From NCBI GenBank assembly GCA_014843695.1, contig CM026397.1:50156663-50220662 (forward strand): a stretch of 64,000 nt of DNA, given 5' to 3'. How positions within the stretch are numbered: the stretch's first letter is position 1; every line of letters starts with the position of its first letter. Below the pieces are notes generated by a model, which saw only the letters and a list, made by a program, of their open reading frames with translations, did not search any database and was not told the DNA's origin. Of this stretch, positions 10,553 to 22,800 are shown in pieces. Made by a program: the position numbers and the translations under genes. This DNA is from Archivesica marissinica (lineage: Eukaryota > Mollusca > Bivalvia > Venerida > Vesicomyidae).

Positions 10553-11590
10553 TTTTGCTCTATCGAGTGACCTAGGACCAGAGGGACATCCTTGCTTTGT
10601 CCTAGAAAGTGACCTTGGACCAGTGAGATGTCCTTTGCTTTGCCCTAGAGATTGGCATAGGACAGGTGAGATGTCATTGTGCTGCCATAGAGAGCGACCT
10701 AGTACCAGTGAAATGATTTGCCCTAGAGAGTGACATAGGACCAGTCCGTAGTTGTTGCTTTGCCTTAGAGATTGGCATATGACCAGTGATATGTCATTGC
10801 GCTGCACCAGAGAGTGACTTATGTCCTGTATGATATCATTGCGCTGCCCTAGAGAGTGGCTTGGAACCAGGGAGATGTTCTTGCGCTGCCCTAGAGAGTA
10901 GCTTGGAACCAGGGAGATGTTTTTGCGCTGCCCTAGAGAGTGGCTTGGGACCAGGGAGATGTTCTTGCGCTGCCCTAGAGAGTTGCTTGGGACCAGGGAG
11001 ATGTTCTTGCGATGCCATAGAGAGCGGCCTATGACCAGTGAGATATCCTTGCTATAGTCCTAACGAGTGACATGGGGCCAGTGCGATGTCCTTTTATTTG
11101 CCCTATAGAGTGACCTAGGACCAGTGATATATCTCTTGCTTTGCTATAGAGAGCGACCAGGACCAGAATGATGTGCACTAGAGAGCAACCTAGGACCAGT
11201 TTGATGTCATTGCGCTGCCATAGAGAGTTACCTAGGACAAGTGATATATCTTTGCGCTGCCATAGAGAGCGACCTAGGACCAGTGATTTATCTTTGCGCT
11301 GCCATAAAGAGTGATCTAGGACCAGTATGCTGTCATTGCGCTGCAATAGAGAGCGACCTATGACAAGTGAGATATCCTTGCTGTAGTCGTATAGAGTTAC
11401 CAGTGAGATGTCCTTTTAGTTGCCCTATAGAGTGACATAGGGCCAGTGAGATGTCCTTGCTAAGCCCTAGAGGAGAGTGACCTAGAGCAAGTAAGCTATT
11501 CTTGCGTTGCGCAAGAGATCGATCTAGGACTAGCAGTGAGATGTCCCTTGCTTTGCCATAGAGAACGACATAGGACAAGTGATATGTCCT
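10553..11590. repeat. degenerate minisatellite, 42-bp core unit
   Basis: Units built from CCTAGAGAGTGGCTTGG, ACCAG, GAGATGTTCTTGCGCTG. In the middle (10847-11010) the period is a clean 42 bp; elsewhere units are longer and diverged. 42 is a multiple of three, so the minus strand stays open as a 14-residue peptide repeat. Unit divergence and stops between blocks argue against a gene. Confidence 0.8.
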
Positions 11591-12195
11591 AGCTGTACAG
11601 TTGGTACATTTCCAGGTTAGCGGCGCAGTTCGTATGTGGTACTCTTGCTGAAGGTTGTTTACTATTTCCACATAAAGATTCTATATTCCAATATGGTATC
11701 CTTGTTGTTAATATTTTATCCATTTAGCCATGGTCAATGTTGTAATGTTGTAGGAGATTGATGACTATTATCGTATGACATATTCCCTTATGCAATGTGA
11801 TACACTTGAAAGCCGATGAACTAACCGTAACCCTGGTGGCAATCTACTGCAACAACTGCAAACACATTTATGTTAATCTATTTTATTAGTGTTCTTTTGC
11901 TTAAGCTTGACATAGGAAAGAGGTAGCCATATAAGCAAGTTGCTTTCTCCTCAATCCTACATGTATGTTCTTATTGTGATCATTATACTATGTATATTCA
12001 TTGAAATAAAATATTGTTTAAACTAAGCTTGACACAAATACGTGTGTTGTGGGGTTGCGTTAGGAACGTTCCAGTCTCCATTCTTCATCCTAACAAGTTA
12101 AGAACTGCAACAAGTAGTGGTCTCTTGACTAAAGCAATGTTTTATTCTAAATCTCCTGACTTTTATCATTGCCAACCATACTCACAGATAGCAAT
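11591..12195. other. non-coding stretch, possible 3' end of the KDEL gene transcript
   Basis: No exon seen. TTTATT at 12141-12146 gives AATAAA on the minus strand, about 390 nt beyond the KDEL gene stop. ATTAAA (minus) at 12513-12518 is a nearer alternative. Confidence 0.35.
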
Positions 12196-12199
12196 TTAA

Positions 12200-12432
12200 C
12201 CCATTCAACACCAAGTAACTCACATGGACTGGTCCATGATATTCATAAACCAATAAATGAATCAGAAAATCACATTTGGACAAGTTCATTTATCAAAATG
12301 GGTAATTATGTCTAAAAATAGTCATATCACTGGCAAAAAGTGCAGATCCTGATGAGCCGGCTCGTGACGAGCCGTCTCATCTGGATCTACACTTTTTGTA
12401 AGCCTATTTAGAGGTATGTGGTGTTGAAAGGG
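12200..12432. mobile_element. piggyBac-like MITE with central hairpin
   Basis: Flanked by TTAA on both sides (12196-12199 and 12433-12436). Ends are CCCATTCAACACCA and TGGTGTTGAAAGGG, inverted with one mismatch. TTAA target plus CCC ends is the piggyBac hallmark. At 12334-12399 it contains a long imperfect hairpin (AAAAAGTGCAGATCC ... GGATCTACACTTTTT) with a GC-rich tip CGGCTCG/CGAGCCG. It lies 100 bp downstream of the KDEL gene stop, so it is probably in the 3' UTR. Confidence 0.85.
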
Positions 12433-12532
12433 TTAAATCAATTAGTTTACCAATCTCACTTTGCGATTCAACTGCCAACATGGTATACGAGGGTACATTC
12501 TTTCGGCAACGTTTTAATACCATATGTACAAC

Positions 12533-15500
12533 CTATAGTTCGTCCTTTAAACCAACATGCGACGTCACTTTAAGATTAAAGTTGGTGTGACCTTCTTCTA
12601 GATGTTTGTTGTTGTTAACATATGCCTCATTTTCATCACCATGGCGGATTGCAAATCTCTGTTCTTCTATTTTAATTATGTCTGACATTTCGGCTTCCTG
12701 TTCATGCAGTGCCATGTTGTCTCCAGGAAGTTGTTGTCTAAATTTGCCGTTGATTGCAAACAGGAATTGCATAATCGTCATATAATTCATAGGTCCTAAT
12801 TTGTCTGTATCAAAATGAATGGCATTGGTTTTTTCTGCGTTACTCTTGTCCGTAATAATCACAAATAGAGCTGGTGGATTGAGGTATACATCGCCTACTC
12901 CTAACTTGTGTACGTCTTCCGTTGTTGGTTGAACAATTCTGCCAAACGTGAAATATTTCTCAAATCTCTTCGCAATAACCTTGAACACGGATGGTGTGTC
13001 TTCTTCATCTGGAATAGTTTCACATTACTGGTAAGTTACAGACAGAGGTGTAGTCCAGTGGTAACAGGCTGGACTGGTAATCCAGGGATCGCAGGTTCGA
13101 TCCCCTGCCTGACCCTAATAAAATTAACAGTCTTTCAGATGGGACGTTAAACCGAGGTCTCGTGTCGATGCTTTACACCGTGCATGTAAATGAACCAGAT
13201 GATACTCTGGAATGGTTCTCTGTCTGTATCATGCACTATCCTCCACAATCTAAAATGACTAATCTCTTCAGGAGGCGTCGTTCATATGGGCAACCAGTAG
13301 CGACGATAAATAAACGTAAACCACGGATAATGGTAAGTTGTCACCAGTTGTCTGTCGAATAAGATAAGCCGATACAACGTGTCCGAACAAGTGTGTATTT
13401 TAAAATGATTCTTTATCAACGTTCATAATAATACAAACTATTAAATAGTACTATTAAAACTAAGCACGAATTTGTTTTCTCTGAATCATCTAATACGGCT
13501 CCCAATTAGCTGATTTTACTTTATGCAAATTTATTTAAACTCGATTGCGAAACAAGTTCTTACAACGTGGATGCGCGTTCGCTTCAGGTGCGAAATGTCC
13601 GGAGTTCTAGCCCCGCTGGAGCCGATACGAGTGTGTCCTTAGGCAAGGCATTTAAAGTCAACGCTGTCTCTTCTCTCTCCCTCGTTGCGATGTATTCCAT
13701 CAGGAATGAGGTCTCGAGAGTGATTAATATAAGTTGTATGAACATGTTTCGCAATCGAGCTAAGCTAAATTTGTAGAAAATTATTATCCTTATTATTATG
13801 CACGGAAATATATTTTCATATTTTAATAATTTTTTATATTGATTGCATCTGTTATTGGCATGTGTTGTACCTGTAAGTATATACGCTGGAAACTTGGACG
13901 GTTTTGACATATAGCAATCAAGGAAGAAATCATGTATGTCATCTCCCAACAGTCGTCGAGTTGTGTCCGGAAATGAAGATAGAGCTGCCAATCTAGCCTC
14001 GTTCTGATTACCTACTCCCCGCCATTTTCTTTCTTTGGTGTTCCTGTCCCCATAGGGGTAGAATCTTGCAGATGTTTGTGATGCGTCATATTTCTGAAAG
14101 TTAAATAGATGCTCCGTGTTATTTTGAATATTTTCAAATTATGCAGTATGACAGACATGTGACATAATCAATGTACATGTACATTGCCTTCATTTCGTTA
14201 GTCTGACTAGCGTAGTTGTCAGGACGCTCGCCTGTCACCAACCCGAGTTCGATCATCGTTGCGGGGGAGTATGTGAACAGGTACTGTGATCGCCAGATCG
14301 GGTAGGTTGGTTTTCTCCGGGTACTCCGGTTTCCACCCACACGAATGGCCATTATGATCCGCGCGAACGAGAGTGATTAATATAAGTTGTTAAAGCTTGT
14401 TTCGCAATCGTTGTAGGTGAAGTTAGCAGTGAACAGTGTACTGCCAGTGTTCTGTTAGCAGAGGGTAGTGTAATCCAGCTGTGAACTGTGTAATCTAATA
14501 GTGAATGATGTGCAAATGCAAATTCCGCCCAAAATAAATAAAATACAATTTGGAATATGTTTTTCGAAAATTGTTTAAGGGTCGGTTGGGTAAACGGAAA
14601 CAAGCCAATTAGGCTTTACCTCAGCAATGAGCGGTGTGATTTAGCGGTGAGCGACTCATACCAGTTCTGTACTGATGTACTACAGGCAGTGAGCAGTGGG
14701 ACATTGTACGAGTAGTGTATTCCACAAGTGGGTAGTGTAATCCAGCAGTGAGTGGTGTATTGTAATCTAGTAGTCACGAGGAAACAAATAAAAATAATAA
14801 TACCAAGTTTGGGCCATTTGCTCTTATAAGTAAGAAGTTTTGTTTTTTTTATAGTTTTTTTTTATTCCTCATAATTTCATAGTATTATTAACATAATATA
14901 TATACAGATAAGTACATAGCATGACAGTATCAACGTTATGCATTACTTAATATAGTATGTGCATAGTCATTATTATAAACAAATGAGGTTTTTATATATG
15001 TTGTGGGGGGACTATAAAAATATGTTTATGGGATCATTGTAGACATGAAAATTAATGTCGACAAATAGAGGTTATATAAGGTATTTATGTAAACCATTAT
15101 GATTGATATGTGTAGTAATATGGGTAGCTATCGTTGGGGATTGGTGTAGGGGACACTGATAGACAAGGATAAAGATATATAGTGGGATGGAGATAGGATG
15201 GATCCTTATATATTATATTGTATATTCTGTGTTCATTTAAGTATTTTTAGATTTCAATATGACAATGAGGGGAGTATATGGTGTATAATTGACACTGTAT
15301 TATATATATCCATACCCTTATGAATGTGTTTATATTTGACGGTTTTTATGTTAATAAATGGGTAACACGTAATAATTGACTTGTCATATTCCTGACTGGA
15401 AAAAGTATTTCCATTTATTGTCATACATTTCCATTTTATCTTTAATTGTTGCAATGGTTTCTTCGAGTTTTATAGTTTGATTCAGATATAGATTAAACAT

Positions 15501-18500
15501 GCTAATTGATGGTATTTCTGAATTACATTTACACTTGAAAATAAAGTATTTTGCTAATAGAATTATGAAGTTTATGACATGTTTTGATTTACTAGAATTT
15601 TCATTATTTGCATTGCAGAATGATATATTTTCATAGGATAGATTTGATAACAGTTCCAATCTTCTAGAATGTAGAAGTTTTTTTATTTCAGACCAAAATG
15701 GTTGCACACTATTACATTCCCAAAACATATGTTTATTTGAGTCGATTGACATCAGACAAAACTCGCAGAGATTAGATGGTTTTAGTTTACATTTGAATAA
15801 AAAAGAGTTATTCGGCACAATTCGCATGAGATATTTATATTGGAATGCCCTAAGTTTTGTACTTATTGTACATTTATATGGTATTGAAAATATTTGCTTC
15901 CATTCTATATCTTGTTTGTCTAATTCGTTTTCCCATTTAATAATGTGTTTCAATTGTGTTAACCTCATTGCTTCAATTTGTTTAATATATAATATTTTAT
16001 TAATATTTTTTAATAATAATATTTTGTTAATTAGATAGCTTGGTATGTTGTTGTCTGCTACTTCTGTCTTCAGCCTTATTTTCCATTCATTTTTTATGTT
16101 TCCTATTAATGTGTAGTATTTCATAAAATCTCTATTGTCTATATTGTATAAAGCTATAATGTTATCAAAAGTGTAAAAGTCTTTTATTCTATAATCATAT
16201 ATATGATGTGTGAACATAATTCCTTTATTAAACCATTCCTTGTAGAAAAATGGATTACTGTTTGCGGTTTTAAATTGTGAATTGTGCCATAAAATGGTAT
16301 TAGATATATTAATACTTGTTGTAGTATAGTTAATTTTGCTCCATGCAACTATTATATCATTTAAAAAATGGTAGCGATTGATGATTTTACTAGCATCTAT
16401 TGGGTTAATATTACTTTTTAATATCAAATCTCCTCCATACTTCTCTAGTTCAGCGTTGTATGCTAGTTTTAAGTGCCTCTGTTTACCTTTTAGTCGTTTA
16501 AGCCATGAACATTTCAAGGAATTTATGAATGCATGTATATTAATCATTTTAAGTCCGAAATTTTCGTATGTTTGTATGATAGTTTTCCTCGATATTTTAT
16601 CCGGTTTTCCATCCCAAAGAAAGTCGTACATTATGTTATTTATTTCTGTAATTATTTCCTCTGCTGGTGTTTCGAGCACTGTTAATGGATATACCAGCTT
16701 TGGGAAGGCAAACCTTTTTAAGACTGTTATCTTACCAATTAGAGTTAGATTCCATTTTTTCCAGTTATTTAAGCAGTGCTGTAATGATTTAATTTTGGGA
16801 GTCAAATTTAATGGAAGTAGCATTGATTTTTTATTTGCAAATATTATTCCAAGCGTTGTAGCTTGATCGATTGACCATTTATACATATTATTATTGCACC
16901 AATTGCTTGTATTAAATTTCGTTGTTCCTAGTTTGAGGACAGAACATTTTGACTTATTTAGTTTTAGACCAGATATTGTTGAGAATTTTTTTAAGTTTTT
17001 TATTAGTTCGATGAACGATTTTTCAGATCCATCTAATGTGAAGCTTGCATCGTCAGCAAATAATGTTTGTTTTATTTCATTATCGCCAAGAACCAACCCT
17101 TTAATATCTTGATTATTATTTATTGATCTTGACAGAATTTCTATACATAGTATGAATATATAGGCGGATAATGGACAACCTTGTCGTACCCCCTTTTTTA
17201 CTTTAAAAAATTCTGATAAATGTCCATTATTTGAAATACAGCTTTTTGAATCGTTGTAAAACAATGAGATCCATTTCACAAGAGAATCGCCAAAGTTGAA
17301 ATGTTGTAGGCATTTAATCATGAATTTATGATCAATACTATCAAATGCTTTCTGAAAGTCGGCAAAGAAGATTATTCCAGGTATGTTATTACCGTTTGTT
17401 TCTTCAATGATTTCCATTAGTGTTCTAACATTTTCTCCTATATATCTGCCTTTTATAAATCCAGTTTGATTAACATTAATTATTGAGTCTAGTACATTTT
17501 TTATTCTATTGCTTATTACTTTTGTAGCTATCTTGTAGTCTACATTTAAAAGAGAGATAGGCCTCCAATTGTCAATTGAGAGTGTATTCTTATCTTTTTT
17601 GGGTAAGAGTGTAATTATTCCTTGTTTTTGAAGTTCTGTAAGTGTTCCATTTTCATAGCAGTAGTTAATAGAAGCGACATAGTATTGTTTAATATCATTC
17701 CAAAATAGTTTATAAAACTCAGCTGTTAGCCCATCCGACCCAGGTGATTTCATATTTTTCAAATCTTTAATAGCTATTTGACATTCATATTCACTGATGT
17801 GACCTTCGCATAATAATTTTTCATTTTCCTTCAGCTGGATGCCGGGTTCATTAAAGAAACTGATGTTTTCGTGGTCTATAGCAGGATTTTCGCTATATAT
17901 ATGTTCGTAGTATTTTTTGGCCTGATTAAGAATGTTTGACTGATTATTATCTAATGCATTATTTATTATTAATTGTTTGATTGTTTTTTCTTCGGCTCTT
18001 TTCTTTTCTAAGTTAGAAAAATATTTAGTATTTTTTTCGGCACCTTCGACCCATTCTGCTTTTGAACGAATGATAAGTCCTTTGGTTATTTTTTCGATTA
18101 TATTATTTAGTTTATCTGTTTCATTTTTAAGTTGTTCTGTTAAGTCTAGACTATTGGGATGTTTTACAATATTTTCTTCTATTCTTTTTATTTCCGATAT
18201 TTTTTTCTTCTTTGCTTTGTTTTTTCTTCAATTTGCTTGAATATTTGATAGATTCGTTTCTGACTGTACCCTTTATTATTTCCCACATGATGTCTGGGTT
18301 ACATCCTTTGTTGATTGTCGCAATCTCTTGAATACACTCTTTAATATTATGTTTAAAATCTGACTGTAGTAGAATACTGTTGTTAAGTTTAAAATAGCTC
18401 GGACCTCTTAATGTTTCACAGAGGTTTAAGCTTAAAGTAACTACGGAGTGGTCTGATAGAAATCCTGGAATAATGTTACAATTTGACACTGTATTCAATA

Positions 18501-19822
18501 AATTAGATGATATGAGAAAGTAGTCTAATCGACAAAAGATTGCTGGTTTATGATTTGAGTGCCACGTAAATCGTTTTGTATTTGGATGTCGAAGTCTATA
18601 TATGTCATATAATTCATTATCATTAATAATTTCGTTTATTTTGGATGAACATTTCTTGTTGGTATCTATTCTCCCATTCAGTTTATCTATCTGAAAATCT
18701 AGAACATTATTGAAATCACCTCCAAGAATAATGGTTTCACTGTTATTAATCATAACCGTATTTTCAACTGTTGAAAAGAATGTTGTGTCATCTATGTTGG
18801 GTCCGTATAGGTTCATAAGTGTAACTATAGAGTTATATAGTTTTATTTTTACTAGCTGTAATCTACCTGGAATTATTTCCGTATGATTTATTATTTCATA
18901 GTTAGTATTTAAGTTGATTAGAATTCCTACGCCTGCTCTGTTGCAACTATTTCCACTGAGGAAAAGATCATGGCGCCATAGTTGTTTCCATTTCTCTGTA
19001 TTTTCTTGTGTACAATGAAGTTCTTGTAAGAAACAAATATTAAATTTATTTTGTTTAAGCCAACTGAAAATCTTTTCGCGTTTTTGTTGGTTCCCAAGCC
19101 CATTAACATTAAAGCTGCATATTTTTATATCCATGTTCAAGATTGTTTATCATTTTCAGTATGATGTCTAGCCTAATTAATGTTATGTTGTTAACATACT
19201 GGTCTATGATGTGTCCATTCAGTTTATTCAATAGAGTACTTGTATTTGTATGTATGTATATATTGTGGATGGTAATATATTTGTAAGGATATGAATTGAG
19301 ATATATATGGTAATTGGAGGTAGTGAACAGTGATTTCATCTAGAAATCAAAATATATTCGGATTGAAATGTTATTGGATTACATGCGTGTGTTGGGTATG
19401 TATGGGTATATATACACATACATATACACATACATATACACATATATACCCTTACACTTGCTTAATATATATGTATACATACACTCACATATATATACAT
19501 ACGCATATACACACATATATACACATACATATATATACATACGCATACACACACTTATATACATATATACATATACACTCACACGCACGCACGCATGCAC
19601 GTACGCACGCACACATACATATATACATACATAGATACACATATTTACACATTTACACATATACATATATACATACATATACATACACACATACATACAC
19701 ACACACATAAAACATATACACATATATACATACATGCACATATATACATGCATACATGTATACATACATACACATATATACACACAAACATACACACACA
19801 TATGCACATATACTTACCTACA

Positions 19823-19855
<33 letters not shown>

Positions 19856-22800
19856 GCACGCACGCTAGCTCGTTCGCTCGCTCGCTCGCTCGCACGCACG
19901 CACGCACACACGCATACCTATAAATATATATATATGTATATACAAATTCACACTTGTATTTGTATATATACATGTACACATGCGTACCCATACTTATGCA
20001 TATCGCCACATGTGCACGAACACGTAATCACAGATACATATAAACTTACGAAGTGCATGGTTTTGTAAGCTGAACTATAGAGAAGCCTCGTTACGTGCTA
20101 TGAGTGCCTCTTTTAAAAACTATTCTCATTTGCAGTATTGTATGTTTGCTAACTGACAGCGACCAGAACCTTTTCTAAACTGTTTGTGTTCGGATTTGTA
20201 CCGGCTGTGTTCTATAATGCTATTAAAGTAATAATACGTGTATACATCTGTATGTGTTCTGTATTCTCCAACAGTTCCTCACTATAATTCACTATTGTCG
20301 CTTCGATTCCCCTTCAGAAAACAAACATACAACAATGCATAGTATATACATACATGTAACGATATGTCCTGGATATTCACTATGCTTGATACATAATTAT
20401 GGTATATAGTAAATGACTATTCTCAGAACTTTAGACAGCTATCTAGAATGAGTGTTATGACAAGCTGTTGCATACAATCAATACATTTAGTATTTTGTAT
20501 CTTCGTACGTTTTGTATGCAGTTAAAGAGTATAAACTATGTTTACAGTATGGCTTTGTTGTGAACCTGGTCTTTATATTGAATGACACGATATATTGATT
20601 ACATAATATACATATAGACAACATTGAAACATATGTCGATAATTTGAAATACGCGTTGATCAAGGTACAATCTCAATTTACCAGAATGTATAAGTATGCA
20701 AGTAATGCAAGTAATGCAAGTAATGCAAGTAATACAGGGGCGGTAACCGCATTGAGCTTTCGTTTGTAAATTCATGCAATAGTTGTCGAAATTGCTTACT
20801 GTTTCGTGTTATAAATACCTTTGTAGTATACATGCTAATTACCTCACGAACTATGGCACAGGTATTTATTGGAAGACGGTGGACTCTGCTACACAAGGTA
20901 GTATTTACACATACAATTATGCTACAGGAAATATGTACCGCCGTCCATTTATATGAACGAGATCATGGGAAATGTAGAATAGCATTAGCCTAATAACTAA
21001 ATAGGTTTAACATTGGGAACCCTATTGAGTTGTATACAAATGCATGCGTCATATATGCATATTCGCCCAATGTAATACCTTCCCCTTACAAGAGGGAGGG
21101 ATATCTATGGGTTTAGCATTATGTACTTGAACTAAATTATATAAATTTGTTAGTCCTCGCTGAAAGCGAAAAGACGAAAGTTAGCGAGGGTATGATCAAA
21201 TGTGCCTGCAGTTGTTGCAGTATCACAAGGTTGTATTTATGTATGTATATATGTGATGACAAAACATATGTTCTTAGCATACATAATTTTCTATATACAC
21301 AGCTCGCATTTTCGACTGCGGTTTTATAGTACTTGTTACATTATCACATGATTGTATTATGTATGTATTGATAAAACATATGCTATCAGCATACACAATG
21401 CTACACCACAAGCAGCTTATAGTGTGTTCTTATAGTACACGTTAATAACCACTAGTAACTTAGGTTATTAACTTCTTGAAGTATTCATCCTGGCAGTATT
21501 GCGCGTCGGAGGAGGGGTGGTCCTCGAGTTGGCCACGGTAGCTCTAGCCAGTGCCGGTAGTCTTTATACAGTACAGTCTTTACCTGATCTGTCTTTGTGA
21601 CGTATTTTATTACCCCATTTCTGGAAAATACACTATTAACTTCATCAGGCATTTTCCGCTTCACAGACATTAGCACTTGTTGGTTTAATTGGGTAAGGTC
21701 TTCATTTATAAATATTCCCGTTCCTTTAAGCTGCTTCCGGTTTCTTAATATTCTGTCTTTTGTTAACCTCGATTGTAGCTTTACTATTGTCTCTTGACGT
21801 CCATGGTTGAAGGTTTTCATGCGGTGCGCGACGTCGATGTCTTCCCTGCGCAGGTTGATGTTCATTGTACCATGTAACATTTTAATCACATTATCTGTAG
21901 TTTCGTCTGTTGTTTCATATGCTGTATTACTAACTAGTCCGTGTATTCGTATGTTATTGGACCTGCTGTATTGTTCTGAGTCGTTCTGGTATTTCACCAT
22001 ATTTTCCGTATTTTCTTCAATTGTTTTTCTAAGTGTTGCATTCGCGTTATTTTGATTTTCAACTATTTTCTCTAAGCGTTTCACATCGTTAGTTAGTGTT
22101 TCTGTTTTTGAATCCCTGTCGTAAATTTTACTTTCGAGCATTTCTATACGGTTTACTACGGAATTGAGCAGTTCTGTCTTCATTTCTGTCATCATATCTC
22201 GTAAAAGTGCCCTTAAAGAGCCATCGTTTTTCATTACAGCATCTTCAAATTTTCTGTCTGATTTATCAACTTTATTTATAACGCTTGTTAGTTTAGAGTT
22301 TACTTCTTTGAGTTGTTGTTTAATATCTTTCATTTCAGCTTTTGTGCTTTTTATTTCGTTCACGTTAATGAAATACTCGTCGATTGAGGGTTCTGGTTTT
22401 GCCATCTTTTTATTTTTCTTCTTTGTTTTGTTATTAGATTGAGTTTCATGTGTCTCCAATGTACTTGTTTCAAGTTCACTCATGCTTGATTGCTCGCTGC
22501 GTTTCCTTTTATCTGTCTTCCCCGTTGAATCATTGGTCTCGATCTTGTCACTATGTTCAGTTTGCATTTTGGTGCTTTGTATTATATGTTCACTTTCGTC
22601 TTCCGTAGATTTTCGTAATTGTTACAGAGTAGACGTTCTATTTGTGGATCTCACAGTTATGTCCTGTTTGAGCCAAGGCAATTTTCCTTTGTTAGCTGGT
22701 ATTACCTTGGGGCTATATTTTATATATGCATTGTTACTTTTCACAGTACAATAGAGTTATAACAATTGGTATTATCATCGAAATATGTTATCCTAATGCA

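Larger units (their letters stand above)
14838..22620 (-). mobile_element. L1/Tx1-like LINE in intron 1 of the KDEL gene
   Basis: On the minus strand the order is ORF1 (22567-21485), ORF2 (19140-15384), an AT-rich 3' UTR, and an A-rich tail read from the T runs at 14842-14867. The 5' boundary is not defined; 22620 is a guess just beyond ORF1. ORF1 and ORF2 are 2.3 kb apart, far more than usual, and the gap contains a large CATA-type microsatellite, so the gap may be secondarily expanded or ORF1 may belong to another copy. It lies in the same orientation as the host gene. Confidence 0.75.

Noticed and set aside
10547..11671. Minus-strand ORFs with 14-residue repeats (SRAAQEHLPG-type)
   Set aside because: Open only because the array unit is 42 bp; interrupted between blocks and without any conserved domain.
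12334..12399. Hammerhead ribozyme, suggested by CTGATGAG next to a GC-rich stem
   Set aside because: No GAAA follows the stem and the bases pair fully with CTCATC on the other arm; it is simply the MITE hairpin.
13043..13120. tRNA genes, here and at the other B-box sites
   Set aside because: Each is followed by the same SINE body and tail, and acceptor stems do not pair, so these are SINE heads.
18151..18230. True C-terminus of a stand-alone endonuclease at 18151
   Set aside because: The last 25 or so residues are a frameshifted lysine-rich tail; the other frame continues straight into the reverse transcriptase.
19330..20068. ORFs of up to 157 codons rich in Thr, His, Tyr or Cys, Val
   Set aside because: Translation of CATA/CACG microsatellite in several frames.
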